Shown here: positions 9,254 through 22,214 of the stretch, piece after piece | Layout: the number at the start of each line of letters is the position of its first letter | Numbering within the stretch: the first letter of the stretch is position 1 | Assembly: GCA_028023455.1 (NCBI GenBank) | Contig: JAQFVV010006231.1 | Location: 5,222,036-5,286,035, forward strand | Source of the DNA: Epiperipatus broadwayi | Lineage: Eukaryota > Onychophora > Udeonychophora > Euonychophora > Peripatidae | Direction of reading: 5' to 3' | Length of the DNA stretch: 64,000 bases | Program-made: the position numbers and the translations under genes | Notes under the pieces: generated by a model | Told to the model about the DNA's origin: nothing | The model's database searches: none | The model's input: the letters and a program-made list of their open reading frames with translations, nothing else

Positions 9254-12019
9254 AAGGATGAGATAAATAGACAGAGTGATGCACAAAGCGCAGTAATGGA
9301 AATAGAGATAGGGGAAAAGGTGGATGAGTCAATATGCATAAATGACAATCAAAGAGACCAACTGAAGAAACTATTCAATAGATATGAAAGCATATTTTCT
9401 GAGGTTCCGGGGGTAATCCAAGGGTATGAACACAGGATAAGGCTTATGAAAGACCAACCATATCAAGCCTGTGCATATCCCATACCTCATCAATATAGAC
9501 ATGAAGTAGAAAAACAAATAGACAAAATGCTTAGATGGGGGATTATATCTAAATGTTCATCTCCTTTTAATAACCCTATCGTAACTGTAAAAAAAAAAGA
9601 TGGATCAATTCGGTTATGTTTGGACACACGGCAGTTAAATAAGATAACAATAGCTGATAGTAATGCTCCACCGCCTATGAGCGAATTGTTATTGAAATTT
9701 CAAAATAAGAAAATATTTTTGACGTTCGACTTAACTGCCAACTACTGGCAAATCAAACTTCATCCAGAGGATCGGAAATATACGGCATTTAAATATAATG
9801 GACATGCATATAATTTTAACCGGATTCCCTTCGGGCTAAAAAATAGTGGGGCAGGGCTTATACAATGTTTGGATCAGGTATTGTCAGATGATATTAAGAA
9901 TTTAGTTATAATGTATGTAGATGACATTGTGGTGGCATCGGAAAGTATCGATGAGCACTTTGCGCATTTAGAAATGTTGCTGGTGGAGTGTGAGAGAAAG
10001 GGAATTCGAATTAATTTAAATAAGAGTAAGATAATGACTGACAAGGTCAAGTTTTTAGGTCATATAATTACAGAAAGAGGGATATTACCTAATCCTGAAA
10101 AAATTCGAGCAATACAGGAATTCCCCACACCCCGGAATAAAAAACATATTAAATCTTTTCTTGGACTCTGTAATTTCTATAATCGATTTTATAGAAATTT
10201 TTCACTTGACATGGAGCCGTTATTGCAGTTATTAAGAAAAGGGAAATCGTGGGTGTGGAATGAACAGCATGAGCGCAGTTTTCAGAGCGTAAAGGCAGGA
10301 TTTTTAAATAAAGTTATGTTGTCATATCCCGATTTTGACAAACCATTCTTTGTACAAATGAACAGCAGCGGGTTTGGATTGGGGGCTGCGCTATTTCAGA
10401 TACAGGACAAGGGACAGCACAGAGTTCTTTGTTTCATTAGCCGTTTACTAAGGGGACCGGAAGTGAACTACACTGTAACTGAGAAGGAAGCCTTGGCTAT
10501 TGTGTGGGCATTCAAGAAATTCAGGCAGTATTTAGTAGGCTCTGAAGTGGTAGTAGTCACTGACCATAAGAGCCTTGAATTTATTAATCACAGCTTCTTG
10601 AATAATAGCAGGCTAATAAGGTGGAGCTTATTCCTGCAAGAATTTAATTACAAAGTGGCTTACTGTCATGGCAAAGAGAATATTGTGGCAGACACCTTAA
10701 GCCGATATCCGGTAGCTCAAGAACAACACTTGAGTTGCGACAGAGCATATATAGCTGCCGCCAAAATATATAAAAGAAATGGGATAGAAGATGAGTTGCA
10801 TAGATTAAAGGAGCAGCAAGAGGAAGATAATGATTGCAAACAAATAATAGAGTATTTATGCAATCAGCCTGTAATGAAAACAGCCAATAATCTGCTGTGG
10901 AGGGACCGAAATCACTGTTGTTTAAAGGGAGGACTCTTACAGCGTGTGTTACAGAAAAAAAAAACACGCATTATTCTTCCGGTCGCCATGAGATAGCAAA
11001 TGATTAAATATGCGCATAACACTTTCGGACATTATGGGGCAAATAAAGTGGAAGGATGGCTGAGTCATTGGTTTTACTGGCCAGGAATGAATGCCAATAT
11101 TACAGACGTGATTGGTAGATGCACCATATGTTCAGCAATCAAGCCTGCTAACACATCAGGAGTCGGGCCGCTGCAATCTATATATGCCCAATGCCCGAAC
11201 AGCTTACTAGCGATAGACTTCTACGGACCTCTGCCTCCATTCAATAAAATGAAGTATCTCATGGTAACGTATGACGTGTTTTCAAAGCTGGTAGTGGCAT
11301 ATCCAGTAGCCCAAGCGAACGCAAGACAGACTATTCGAGTTTTGGAGCAACAATACTTTAAAACTGTAGGAATTCCAGACAGAATTCTGTCGGATCATGG
11401 AACGCCCTTTATATCTAGCGAATGGAAGAAATGGATGGACAGACGTGGGATAAGACATATACTTACATCGATTCGTAACCCTCAGTCTAATCCATGTGAA
11501 CGGGTTATGAGGGAGGTGGGGTGTCTATTTCGGGTTTATATACAGGATGATCATCGCAAATGGGTGAAAGAAATATCATGAATAATCAACATGATAAACT
11601 GGTTAAGAAATGAGTCTACAGGATTCAAACCTGTTCGGCTACATTTTGGAAGAAATATTCCGTATCTGTTTGAGACTAAATTGCCAGTGGGGATAAATCC
11701 AATCAACCAGAGAAGAGATGCTAAGCAAGTGCTGAACTGGTTAAGAAAAATCGGCAGGCTACGGCAGCAGAGGCAGGGAAGACCTAAGACTATATTCAGG
11801 AGGGGAGATGAGGTCATGGTGAGAGTTCATCTGGTGAGTCATTCTGAAAAACATATATACAAGAAATTCCAGCCAATATACGACAGCCCTTATATCATCA
11901 AACGGCAATACGGTAATAATGTGTTTGTGATAGCACAGGGAATAGGGGAAAAAGGAACATATAATGCCCGAACATTGAGGTTAATGAAAAGAGAAAAACA
12001 ACCACCGGACAGGCAGTAA
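9254..12019 (+). pseudogene. Pol of element A: RT, RNase H, integrase; two in-frame stops
   Basis: One frame runs from 9254 to 12019 except for TAG at 10994-10996 and TGA at 11579-11581. Counting from the Met at 9296, the reverse transcriptase has LTFDL with D145, PFG at 178-180 and YVDD at 207-210. The RNase H motif TDHKSLEF begins at T422 and ADTLSR lies near 465. The first RNase H catalytic Asp is replaced by Asn (N356, codon AAC at 10361-10363; element C has QTDSSG here). Counting from the Met at 11000, the integrase has an H6/H11/C41/C44 zinc site, D73, D132 and E167, the last two 34 residues apart. A GPY/F-like module follows (KKFQPIYDSPYIIKRQYG). With an inactive RNase H and split pol, this copy cannot be autonomous. 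Confidence 0.92.
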
Positions 12020-12340
12020 TAATACTAAATGAAATTTAGAAATAATAATAGTAACAAGGAGGCATTATTGAATAAAAGATTTTTTTCCCACGCACATATT
12101 ACATAAGAAGAAATGCTTGTAAATAAACAGTTAAAAATCAATAAATCAAGTTAAATAAGTAGGTCAAATGAATGATTTAAGAGTAACAATTATAGGATTA
12201 AATAAATGAATAAAATAAAGGGTTTGATTAAAGTGATCGAATTAAACAAATAAATAACATGTCAATAAAATAAAAAAATATATAAATTAAGATTTAATGT
12301 TGTCAGAGATAAAATGGTCAAAAATGACGCATTTTACTCT
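12020..12340 (+). other. 3' untranslated part of element A
   Basis: About 320 bases of A-rich sequence between the pol stop and the polypurine tract, with no reading frame. Its right end (AAAATGCGTCATTTT-type on the opposite strand) is conserved in element B near 15930-15970. Confidence 0.6.
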
Positions 12341-12355
12341 CAAAAGGAAGGGCGG
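12341..12355 (+). promoter_or_regulatory. Polypurine tract of element A
   Basis: CAAAAGGAAGGGCGG sits directly before the 3' LTR and is almost purely purine, as expected for plus-strand primer of a Ty3/gypsy element. TGTAA lies between it and TGTACC, so the true LTR start may be five bases earlier. Confidence 0.7.
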
Positions 12356-12360
12356 TGTAA

Positions 12361-14075
12361 TGTACCTATATTGATATAGGCACATATAATTTTATCTAAA
12401 ATTATATTATTAAATAATCTTTCATAAAAGAAAAACATAAAATTAAATGTTGAAGAGTTTATTGCAGCTTGTTTTCGAAAAGATAAGAATTAAATAGTTT
12501 TCTAGCATTAGTTTTGAAATAAAAAAAGCTAAAATTAATTAATCAAAAGGGGGGAGGGGGAGTCTTGGTTTGAGAAATGAAACTAAAGGTTTACAAAAGG
12601 AAATAAATAGTTTTTATTAGTATTCGTAAAAATATAATTTAAAAGGTTAAAATATACAAATCTCTTTTCATTCAAGTTTAATTAAAGAAAAATAATGTTA
12701 AAACTAAATAATAAATTGTATTAAAAATATATGTGCGTATATATGTGCGATGTATGGGAAATAAAAGATTATCATTAAAAACACAGCAATGGCTATTAAT
12801 AAAATAAAACAACACATTTTATTGCATGGCTATTACTAATTAAGCAATCTTCCAAAACATATTTATCAAATGATTATCATTGGAATTTGGTAACAGATCT
12901 TTGCCGGAAATATTAGAAAGACAACAAGGTGCAGGTATAAATAGACCTTTTTTTTATCGGACAGTAATCTGTTCCACAAATTAGTTGAGACAAGTCAGTT
13001 CCACAAATTAATTGAGTGAGTGCAGTTCAGAAATTAATTGTGCAGTTAACAAACAAAATGCAGTGTTGAAAAGATCTTGGGAACACACATTTATCTCCAG
13101 CCCAGATGTCCGAGAAAACAGCAGATCTGCCCGTGAAATAATGTCAGCTTAACATCTTAGAAAATCTCCGTCAGTATCTATTTGTCTCCGATAGTAATAA
13201 TCGTGAAAAATCAGGAAACTCAGCAAGGAAACGTCCCAGCTGGCTGGAAGCATTCATACTGGAACCATTCATACTGGAAGAAACAACAAACAAGAAGAAA
13301 ACAAAGTGTTAAATCTACGTTCAAAATCCTAGGTAAAACATTTGCTTATTTTCGTTATACTGTAATAGCCATTGCATTTCATTAATTCATGCGAATCCTC
13401 CAAGAGTCTAATTATATGAACTTGATATCATACATAAATGAACTATTGATATGCGTGTGATTAAATTTCAAATGCTATGTAGTCCTTTATTATCATTATT
13501 ATGTGTGTGCATGAGTTAATATGTGCATGATCATTATAACAATATTTATTAGTTAAATTAGAGTGTTCTGTTATTGAATCTATAGGAATATTTAGACTAT
13601 TTAGAAATGTTAATTTAAAATATGCGTGTGTTTTATTAGAAGTATAAAATGTTTAAATTTAGTAAATAAATGTTAGTTAATAAATTATCTTTAAAATTAA
13701 ACTATATTTGTCGGTCAATTCTTTTTAACAAATTCTTTTATTAATTCTTTTATTCACTAATTAAGTATAATCTATTAGTGATTACAAACAACTGAGCTAG
13801 TCGTGGATTTAGGCATTGAGTTAGTGGCCACTATTCAAAGTGCGTTGTCTATTCTTTTAGTATCTTTAGAATAAGCAGCTGGCGCCCGTGTTTATACACA
13901 AAACTAAAAGTACTTTGAACTTGGTGTTGAACTCAACAGCTGAGAAGCTATGTCCTGGAAATGTAACACTAGTTATATACTTTATAGCTATCGTTTGGGC
14001 ATACATACTCTCCGAGTATGTTCTTCTCTGCCTAAGAGGCCGGTATTTCGAATACACATATTCGAACACGGTTCA
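12361..14075 (+). repeat. 3' LTR of element A
   Basis: 1715 bases, the partner of 6065-7806. It differs by scattered substitutions and short indels, for example one fewer copy of the TTCTTTTTATCAA-type repeat near 13720. Both LTRs keep the TATA box and the candidate splice donor. The divergence shows the insertion is not very recent. Confidence 0.9.
12936..12943 (+). promoter_or_regulatory. TATA box of the element A 3' LTR
   Basis: TATAAATA in the same context (GCAGG upstream) as at 6644-6651. Confidence 0.65.
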
Positions 14076-14089
14076 ATATATATATATAT

Positions 14090-15915
14090 AGAAGGATCAC
14101 TCTGATTATATAAATTAAAATTTAAAAAAATTATTATTATTGAAAACTAAAACTAATTGTTATTAAATTTCGATCCATTCCAACTACACTTTTAATAGGT
14201 CTGACAAGCAGAGAAGTCAAATACAGAAGGCAAAAAAAATCACTGACAGAAAGCTATAAGAAATATAACCTGCAGCCACATTTCCAGGTGGTAGAACTTT
14301 CGACTGCCAAATTTCAACCCTCTTGCCATCCAAAGCATTTTATTTATTTTGAGGTAAATTCTCAGGCACCAGCTAATCATAATCTATATTTAGCATGCCT
14401 GGACATCAGGTAAACACATTTAGTGCTTGTCTTAACACTTTGTTAGTTCCTCACTTAATTACAGAAAATAAAACACATTAGACCACTTAGTGTCTACACT
14501 TAACTAAATATTGTCTATTAGTGGCATAATTATTTAAAAAGAACTGACCAACATTAATTAGCAAACAAATAGTTTATTCTAAGACATTTTAAATAAATGT
14601 AAGACTGAAACATTATAATAAAGAAAATTATAAATTTATTAGACACCCTCTTAATAAATACATAATAAAGATTAATTTAAATACACATTATAAACATGAA
14701 TATAATATGCACACACTTTTAAACATAGTTCATTACTTCAAGGAGAGCTTTTAAAATATATTATGATAAGATTAAAATACATTAACATATTGGAATTTAT
14801 TTTAAATAGTAATTATAGAGAACGCTTATTGATAATTATAAAAGAAACATTCAGAGATAATTATGGGAATTTAAGGATTGCCATAGCTTTCAAAGTCTAA
14901 CCAAGTCTTTTATTCAAACACTTCAGTTTATGAATGGGAATATGAAGTTTCATATTTACCTATGATTTTTTTCACTTGTACTTCAGGAATATAGCTACTC
15001 ACTGTCATCTGTTAAATTAGTTACCAACTGGTTGGATTTTAGGCTTCCTAATAATTTTAGCTGTTGGTGGATTTTTTTAATTTATTGAGATAGACATCCT
15101 TGACACTTCATATTATTACGTGGACATGGCTTCTAACTGGAGGACTGGGATCAGAGACTGGCCTCATACTCCATTAGCTGCTTAGCACTGCATGATATTA
15201 ATTGACTCATGAATCAAATATGATAAACAAATTCAGAAATCAGAGTCTGAATGATGAATAGATTTTCTGCCTTTTTATATGACCTCTCATTGTCTCGTTT
15301 ATCACTGATTTAGTTTAATTAATTTGTAATTTTTTTAATTATATTTCCATTGTTTTCTTAATCTGCATACCTTCTTAAATTAATCTAGCCACTGAATATG
15401 ATATGGTTCTGAATTATTTCCCATTGTTTTTATTTACTGCACTTTATAGTTATTGTTCCCATTCTTTTGTTTATCGGCTGAGCAATCTTTAAGTAAATTT
15501 AACTATATTATATGCTTTCCTTATATGCATTTTAACTCAACTCTCATTTCTTTATGTGCATACATTTTTATTTTATTTTTAAGTTTAGAAGAGAGAACTG
15601 TAGCTTTTCTCCTTATTTAGCTAACTCCCCCCCTCTTTGATTGCTTTTCTTAAACTAGTAATACTTTATAATAATAAATGATACAGTGTTTTGCCCTTTG
15701 GTGATCTGTGATTATATAAAAAAAAGTCTTTAAACACCTTAAATTAAATTTCTCTTAAACACTTCTAAATTATATTTTTATTAATTAAATCTTGAATAAT
15801 TTCTCTAAGTTTTGTTTTACACCTCTTTTGGCTACTTATAGAATGTTTTTATTTAAATTTTTTCTTAATAATAATAAAAAAATTATGAACATGTAATGCT
15901 GTTCAATGGCATACA
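14090..15915 (-). repeat. 3' LTR of element B
   Basis: On the minus strand it runs from TGTATGCC (15915) to GTGATCCTTCT (14090). It matches 20517-22214 from AGAAGGATCACT through TTTATAATAATAAATGA, after which only this copy continues to the polypurine tract. Its start resembles the TGTAATGTACC context of element A. There is no coding sequence inside. Confidence 0.8.
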
Positions 15916-15935
15916 TTATACCACTCTCCATTTGA
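15916..15935 (-). promoter_or_regulatory. Polypurine tract region of element B
   Basis: The minus strand reads CTCAAATGGAGAGTGGTATA immediately before the LTR start. This matches the position of A's polypurine tract and follows the same TTTTACTCTCAAA context, but the purine run is interrupted by T. Confidence 0.55.
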
Positions 15936-18880
15936 GAGTAAAATGCATCCCTTGACCAATTTTATCTCTAACAATTTTCTGATACTTTCTACTGTAATTA
16001 TTAATTATTATTATTTTATATTTATGTTCTATCCTTTTGAGTATTCCAAAGACTTATTTTGTTTTGTGACCTACAATTCCACCCCTCCTATTGGACCTTT
16101 TCATTGCCTGTCTGGCAGCTCTTTTTTTCTTTTTATCAATTTTAATGACTAGGCATTCTATGTTCCCTTCTTTTCCATGCTCTGTGCCACCACAAGGTAT
16201 TGTTATTGTATTTTTGTTTTATTATATATGGACCCTTGTAAATTGTTTGGAACTTTTTGTAAATGTACTTCTCAGGATGGCTTACGGGGTTGGCTCTGAT
16301 CATGACCTCATCGACTATTCTAAATCTATTCTTAGCCCTTCCCTATCTTTTCTGCCTTAATTCATCCATCTTCTTTAGCCTACCAATCATTCACCATCCT
16401 TCCTTCTATCTATTGGGTCTGCTTCCAATGGCAGACTGGTCTTGAAGGGGTATGATACATCCTTCCCAAAATGAAGCTGGATGGGTTTGAACCCTATAGA
16501 CTCATTTTTTTGATGTTTATCATATTAAATACCCACAGGATTTTATTCACCTGTCTTTGGTGATTATTATGTATGTTTACACAAAATAAATGCCCCAACT
16601 CCTTCATGATCCGTTCACATGGATTGGCCTGCATGTTGTTATTAACATAAATATGTGTTTTATTCCACATCTCTTCATCCATTTTTCCCACTTGTCAGAT
16701 ACAAACAGTGTCCCATGACCAGACAAGATTTTGTCTAGAAATTCCCATTGTTCCAAAATGTTGTAGCTACAAAACCCATATGGTTTGCTTAGCATTAATC
16801 TGATTCACAGGGTATGCTGACACCAATATTGGAAAATACATCAAAGACCACAATGAAGTATTTCCATTTTATTAAATGGGGGAAGGGGTTCATAAATGTC
16901 TGTTGCTAATAAATTATTCAGTTGTTGTGCATAAATGGGCTTCAATGGCACCACCCCAGATGCTTTAAGTGATTTTGTTTTTGAGCATATTTACACTTGT
17001 TTATAACATCTAGGATGCTGACATACATTCCCAGCTAGTACAACCAATGGCTCAATGATCTTCAACTTTACTTGACCTATAGTATTCATATTCTTGGTGT
17101 ATATATTTCATCATATTTCTCCTCATTGCTACCAGAATGATGATCCACCTTTGTTTACCATTTTCATTTTTACATTGTAACAGTGTCCCATTTACACAGT
17201 AGCACATCTCTCCATATGGGGTTATTCCCTGTTTTTATTATAGGTTGGTGGTGTAAATACTTCATTATTTGCTTGCAATCACCATCCTCACTTTGTCACT
17301 TTTAACATTCGAAGATCATTTTCTGCCTTAGTTTTGTCAATTTCTGTAGCAGTAAATGCAACTTAAATGATGTTGCTCCTGTACTGCAGAGTATTGACTT
17401 AATATGTATTCTATGATATTTTCTTTACCTTGGCAGTATCTCACACTATAATTGAACTCCTGAAGTAACAAATTCCACCTTGGTATTATACTGACTGTTT
17501 GTAAAAATGCTATGACTTAAAATTCAAGGCTTTTGTGATTAGTAATTACAACTACCTTGGTCCTATCAGAAATTGACAAAAAGTTTTAAGCATCCACACA
17601 ATCTCCAAGGCATTCTGCTCAGTTATGATGCAGTTTATTTCAGGCCCTTCAATAATTGGCTAATAAAGAAAACCTCTATACTGACACTCTTCTTGTATTT
17701 AAGACAGCATAGCTCCCCAACCCAAACCCACTGCCGTTGGTTTGCCAAAAAAAACAGCTTACAAAAGTCAGGGTATGACAACATAATCTATTTTAAAAAC
17801 CCTACCATCACATTTTGAAAGCTTGTGCTGTTCAGTCCATGCTCACTGTCTTTCCTTTTTAAGCAATTGCAGCAATGGTTCCATATCAAGAATTTTTTTT
17901 TGTAAGTGTGGTTATAGAAATTGCATAATCAGAGGAAGGATTTTACATGTTTTTTGTTTTGAAGCCTAGGAAAATCTTGGATTGCCTGAGTTTTCTCAGG
18001 ATTTTGGTCACATTCTCTTTTTGCTAATTATGTGGCCTAAAATTTTTACTTCAGTTGTCATTAAGTTACTTTTATTTAAGTTAATTTTGATTCCCTTTTG
18101 TTTGTATTCATGCAACAGCTGCTCTAAATGTGTAATATGTTCCTCTATTCTTTCTGACACCAATACAATATCATCCACATACATTATTATTAAACATTTG
18201 ATACTATCTGATAACAAGTGATCAAGACACTGTTTTAGCTCTGCCCCACTATTTTTCAAACCAAAGGGAATTCAATTGAAGTTGTATGGCCATTCATTAT
18301 ATTAAAAAGCAGTAAATTTTCGAATGTTAGGATGCAGCTTGATTTTCCACTAACTGGTGGTCAAATCAAACATTGAAAATATCTTTTTTATTGCAGAATT
18401 TTGCTAATAACTCATTCATAGGTGGAGGGCATTTGTATCAGGCATAGTTATCTTGTTTAATTGACAAGTGTCAAACACAACCAGATTTGACCCATCCTTT
18501 TTTTAACTGTTACAGTAGGGTTGTTGAATGGGGATGAACATTTAGGGATGATTTCACACTTAACCATTTTCTCTATATGTTCCTCCACTTCATCATGATA
18601 TTAATGAAGAATATAGTACACAGGGCCTGATATAGTTGATCTCTCATGAATTTTATTGTGTTCATACCCTTGAATAACTGGGCATTTCAGAAAAAAATGC
18701 TCTCATATTTATTTAGTATTTTCTTCAGTTGCTCCCTCTGACCTCTGTCTATAAACTTAGATTCCTTTGCTTTTTCCCCTATTTTCTATTTTTATTCCCA
18801 CACTTTGCACACAATGCCCCCTAATATATCTTTCCACTTGGTTAGCTGTGAACTTAATTGCTTCACTGTTCAATTTTACC
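15936..18880 (-). pseudogene. Pol relic of element B (RT, RNase H, integrase)
   Basis: On the minus strand, from right to left: an RT segment with SMFDLTTS*WKIKLHPN at about 18310-18380, PFGLKNSGA near 18240-18270 and MYVDDIVLVSE near 18150-18190. The RNase H segment near 17440-17560 reads VVVITNHKSLEF then LLQEFNYSVRYC. The integrase segment near 16500-16800 contains SGHGTLF and ANPCERIMKELGHLF, followed by NESIGFKPIQLHFGKD near 16460-16505. The RNase H TDHKS motif has become TNHKS, a catalytic Asp lost, and the integrase SDHGTP has become SGHGTL, also losing the Asp. Many stops break the frame. Confidence 0.85.
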
Positions 18881-18885
18881 TGACT

Positions 18886-20073
18886 TCATTCATAATCCAG
18901 CACACAGCCAGCCTTATGCATAAAGTCTGACCTTAGTATAACATCGTGGATCAGACCTTCCAAGATGAGAAGTACATGGCCATATTCTTTTCCCACTATA
19001 TGCATGTTTACCCATACTTGTTTTGACACCAGTCTTGCACTTTTATTATTAGCCATCATGACATATACTGCTTTTAGTGGCAAAAATTTGACTTTAAGGT
19101 TAATATGGTTTATTCTATTAAACACTTCATGGGACATCACTGACACCTGGCTTCTGGAATCAAGTAAAGCACTGGTTACGACCACTTTAACTATTACTAT
19201 TTTCACTTTCAGCCATCCCTGAGGTGCCATTATTGGCTCCTTCTCCTCCCAGCTACACACCAGGTTTGATACTTGCATACAGCTATATTCCCCATTATAT
19301 TTTCCCTTCTGTGTTTTGTCCTTCCCCTCAAAATCTCTTTCACTATCTTTCTTATCCTGAATTCTTTTGGAAGCACAATGTTTCACAGTGCTCTTCTGAA
19401 AATTTATACTCCCCGTCTCTATTCTTCATAATCTGTCTACTGCTGTCCAGTGCTATAAGTAATTTGGCCACCTACTGCTCTATTTTTTCCCATTTTGTTC
19501 CAATTGTCATTTGCTCTACATCTTTAGAAAGGTTACACTTAACTCTTCATATAATTTGCTGCTCAGATAAAGGGGATGTCATGCTCGATCTTAACTTCAC
19601 CACTTGTTAACAGGAAAATATGATGAAGTTCCCCAGGCTGCCATTTGTCTTGCTTCACCTGGCACTTAATAGTTTTCTGATATCCTCCCCCCCCCAATAG
19701 TTCACCAGTAATAACTATTTGTATTCTCCAAATGTTGCTGTTTTTGAGAATGAGTTACACCAGAATTGAGCCTCACCCTGGATATGACTGAGCTATAGCA
19801 ACCTTGGCTACTTCTCTTAATTAATTCAGCACAATATAGCATTCCAAACTACTAAGGTGTTCATTTGGAATCTTTTGTATGTACCCTGAAAATGTATTTT
19901 TAGCAACTGATTTACTGCATTGACCCTATCTCTATGTGTGCATGTTCTTATGCTTTCCTGTTCATTTTCTAACCTTTCTATTCTCTTTACTAATTTTTCC
20001 ACATTTTCTTCTATCACTATGCATTTCCTTAGTCTTTTGTTGTACTGTCTTGTTGTTTTGACACCACCATCTT
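18886..20073 (-). pseudogene. Gag-protease relic of element B
   Basis: A minus-strand gag begins near 20073 in a GATGGTGGTGTCAAAAC context like that before A's gag. Residues such as VEKLVKRIERLENEQESI and VNAVNQLLKI match the start of A's gag. The middle is frameshifted. An open segment at 18886-19386 carries SNLVCSWEEKEPIMAPQGW, then the protease as ALLDSRSQVSVM, then LLILEGLIHDVILRSDFMHK. The DSG active site reads DSR, so the protease is dead even where the frame is open. Confidence 0.85.
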
Positions 20074-20483
20074 ATCTCTTCTATCAGTGTTTCCATATTC
20101 TCTCATTTTCAAAAAAAAAAAAAAATTCTTTCTACTTCAAATATTTTTTCTTTAAATGAAGCATGTGACTGCCTCCAAACCCATTGGTCCTTTCTGTTTC
20201 TATCCTCAATACCCTAATCTCCCTAAATGTCTATCTCTTTAGACTCTCTTTCCATTTATATTTATTATAGTTTGTTTGCTTTTAGTCCTCTTTCTACAAA
20301 ACATACCACTTTTTTTTTTTTTTTTATCAAAAACATAAAATAACATTAAATTTGTCAATACATTTATAAACCACTTTCATAATTATAATAATGCAATTTA
20401 ATGTTTCTTCCAAACTTTATTTTCAAATTTTTAATTCTACTTTAATTATGTTATAATTGGTAGTAACTTAAGACAGTTCTTTA

Positions 20484-20501
20484 CCCATGTTGGGAAAGCC
20501 A
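20484..20501 (-). promoter_or_regulatory. Primer-binding site of element B
   Basis: The minus strand reads TGGCTTTCCCAACATGGG, about 15 bases inside the LTR end. It parallels A's TGGCTAGACCCAACCGTGG and the tRNA-Lys pattern, with several mismatches. Confidence 0.55.
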
Positions 20502-20516
20502 ATTGAATTGGATAGG

Positions 20517-22214
20517 AGAAGGATCACTGATTATATAAATTAATAAAAAAATATTATTATTGAAAACTAAAACTAATTATTATTAAATCTCGATCACTCC
20601 AACAGCATTTTTAATATTGCAGCACATCAGTCCAACAAGCGGAGAAGTCAAATGCAGAAGGTGAAAAATCACTGATGGTACCTATAACCATACCACAGCT
20701 ATAAGAAATATAACCTGCAGCCACATTTCCAGGCTATAGCAATTTCTTGGCTACTAAATTTCAACCCTCCTATCATCCAAAGCATTTTATTTATTTCGAG
20801 GTAAATCCTCAGGCACCAGCCAATCATAATCTAAAGCATGCCTGGATGTTAGGTAAACACATTTGGTACTTGTCTTAACCTTTTGCTATTTAAAAAAGAA
20901 TTGACCAACATTAATTAGCAAAGAAATAGTTTATTCTAAGACATTTTAAATAAATGTAAGACTGAAACATTATAATAAAAAAAATTATAAATTTGTTAGA
21001 CACACTCTTAATAAATTCATAATGAAGATTAATTTAAGTACACATTATAAACATGAATATAATATGCACACCCACTTTTAAACATAGTTCATCGCTTTAA
21101 GGAAAACTTTTAAAATATATTTATGATAAGATTAAAATACATGAACATATTGGAATTTATTTTAAATGGTAATTATAGGGACCACTTATTAGACACACTT
21201 TTATTCATAATAAAGATTAATTTAAGTACACATTATAAAAATGAATAGAATATGCACACACACTTTTAAACATAGTTCATCAATTCAAGGAAAGCTTTTA
21301 AAATACATGGACATATTGGAATTTATTTTAATTGGTAATTATAGGGAGTGCTTAATGATAATTATAAAAGAAACACTCAAAGATAATTATGGGAACTTAA
21401 AGATTGCTCTGGCTTTTATTTGAACACTTCATTTTATGAATAGGAATGTGAAATTTCATTTTTACCTGATTTTTTCATATATACTTCAGGAATACAGCTC
21501 CTTGCTTTCATCTGCTGAATTAGTTACCAACTGGTAGGATTTTGGGCTTCCTGATGGTTTTATCTGTTGGCTGATTTCCTTCATTTATTGAGATAGACAT
21601 CCTTGGCTGCTCATATTATTACTTGGACCTGGCTTCTAATTGGATGACTTCTGGTGCTCTGTAAGACCGGGATCAGCGATTGACCTCATACTCTGTTAGC
21701 TGCTTAGCACTGCATGATATTAATTGACTCATGAATCAAATATGATAAACATAATTAGAAATCAGAGTCCATATAATGATGAATAGATTTTCAGTCCTTT
21801 TATATGATCCCCTCTCATTGTCTCTTTTATCATTCTGATTTAAATTAATTTGTAATTTTTTATTAATTATATTTCCATTGTTTGCTTAACCTGCATACCT
21901 GTTTAGATTAATCTAGCCTTTGGTTAAGATATAGTTCTGATTATTTCCCATTGTTATCATTAACTGCATTTTATAGTTATTGTTCACATTCTTTTGTTTA
22001 TTGGCTGAACAATCTTTAAGTAAATTTAACTTTATATTATATGCTTTCCTTATCATATTTTAACTCAACTCTCATTTATTTATGCACACACATTTTTATT
22101 TTATTTTTAAGTTTATAAAGAGAGAGAACTTTAGTTTTTTCTTTTTATTTAGCTAAATTTCACTCCCCTCTTTGATTGCTTTTCTTAAACTAATAATACT
22201 TTATAATAATAAAT
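20517..22214 (-). repeat. 5' LTR of element B, truncated
   Basis: Matches the left LTR (14090 to about 15671) with many substitutions. It carries an internal direct duplication of about 190 bases that the other LTR lacks. The match ends at 22214 exactly where an inverted-repeat element starts. Confidence 0.8.
20996..21360. repeat. Tandem duplication inside the element B 5' LTR
   Basis: Two copies in direct order, starting TTAGACACACT at 20996 and 21189 (offset 193). Both run through ATGCACAC, ACTTTTAAACATAGTTCATC and CATATTGGAATTTATTTTAA. The 3' LTR has only one copy, so the duplication arose after insertion. Confidence 0.75.

Larger units (their letters stand above)
6065..14075 (+). mobile_element. 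Ty3/gypsy LTR retrotransposon 'A', complete but inactive
   Basis: Two direct repeats (6065-7806 and 12361-14075) bracket a primer-binding site, gag, protease, RT, RNase H, integrase and a polypurine tract in standard Ty3/gypsy order. The element runs from TGTACC to GGTTCA and is flanked by ATAT on both sides (6061-6064 and 14076-14079), inside an AT tract, so the 4-base target duplication is plausible but rests on low-complexity DNA. Total length is about 8.0 kb. The coding region carries at least three frameshifts and three stops. No env-like frame follows pol. Elements B and C are relatives by protein sequence. Confidence 0.92.
14090..22214 (-). mobile_element. Ty3/gypsy LTR retrotransposon 'B', old and decayed, relative of A
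   Basis: Direct repeats at 14090-15915 and 20517-22214 flank a minus-strand gag-pol relic. The primer-binding site, gag, protease, RT, RNase H and integrase occur in the expected order on the minus strand, all with stops and frameshifts. Protein similarity to A is strong, including LKNSGA after PFG. The 5' LTR (right side) stops matching its partner at 22214, where an inverted-repeat element begins; the missing 240 bases or so were not found beyond that element. Element A sits against B's left end, separated only by an AT tract. Confidence 0.85.

Noticed and set aside
12020-12360. Possible env gene after pol in element A, and likewise in C
   Set aside because: The stretch is too short and has no signal peptide, membrane segment or frame.
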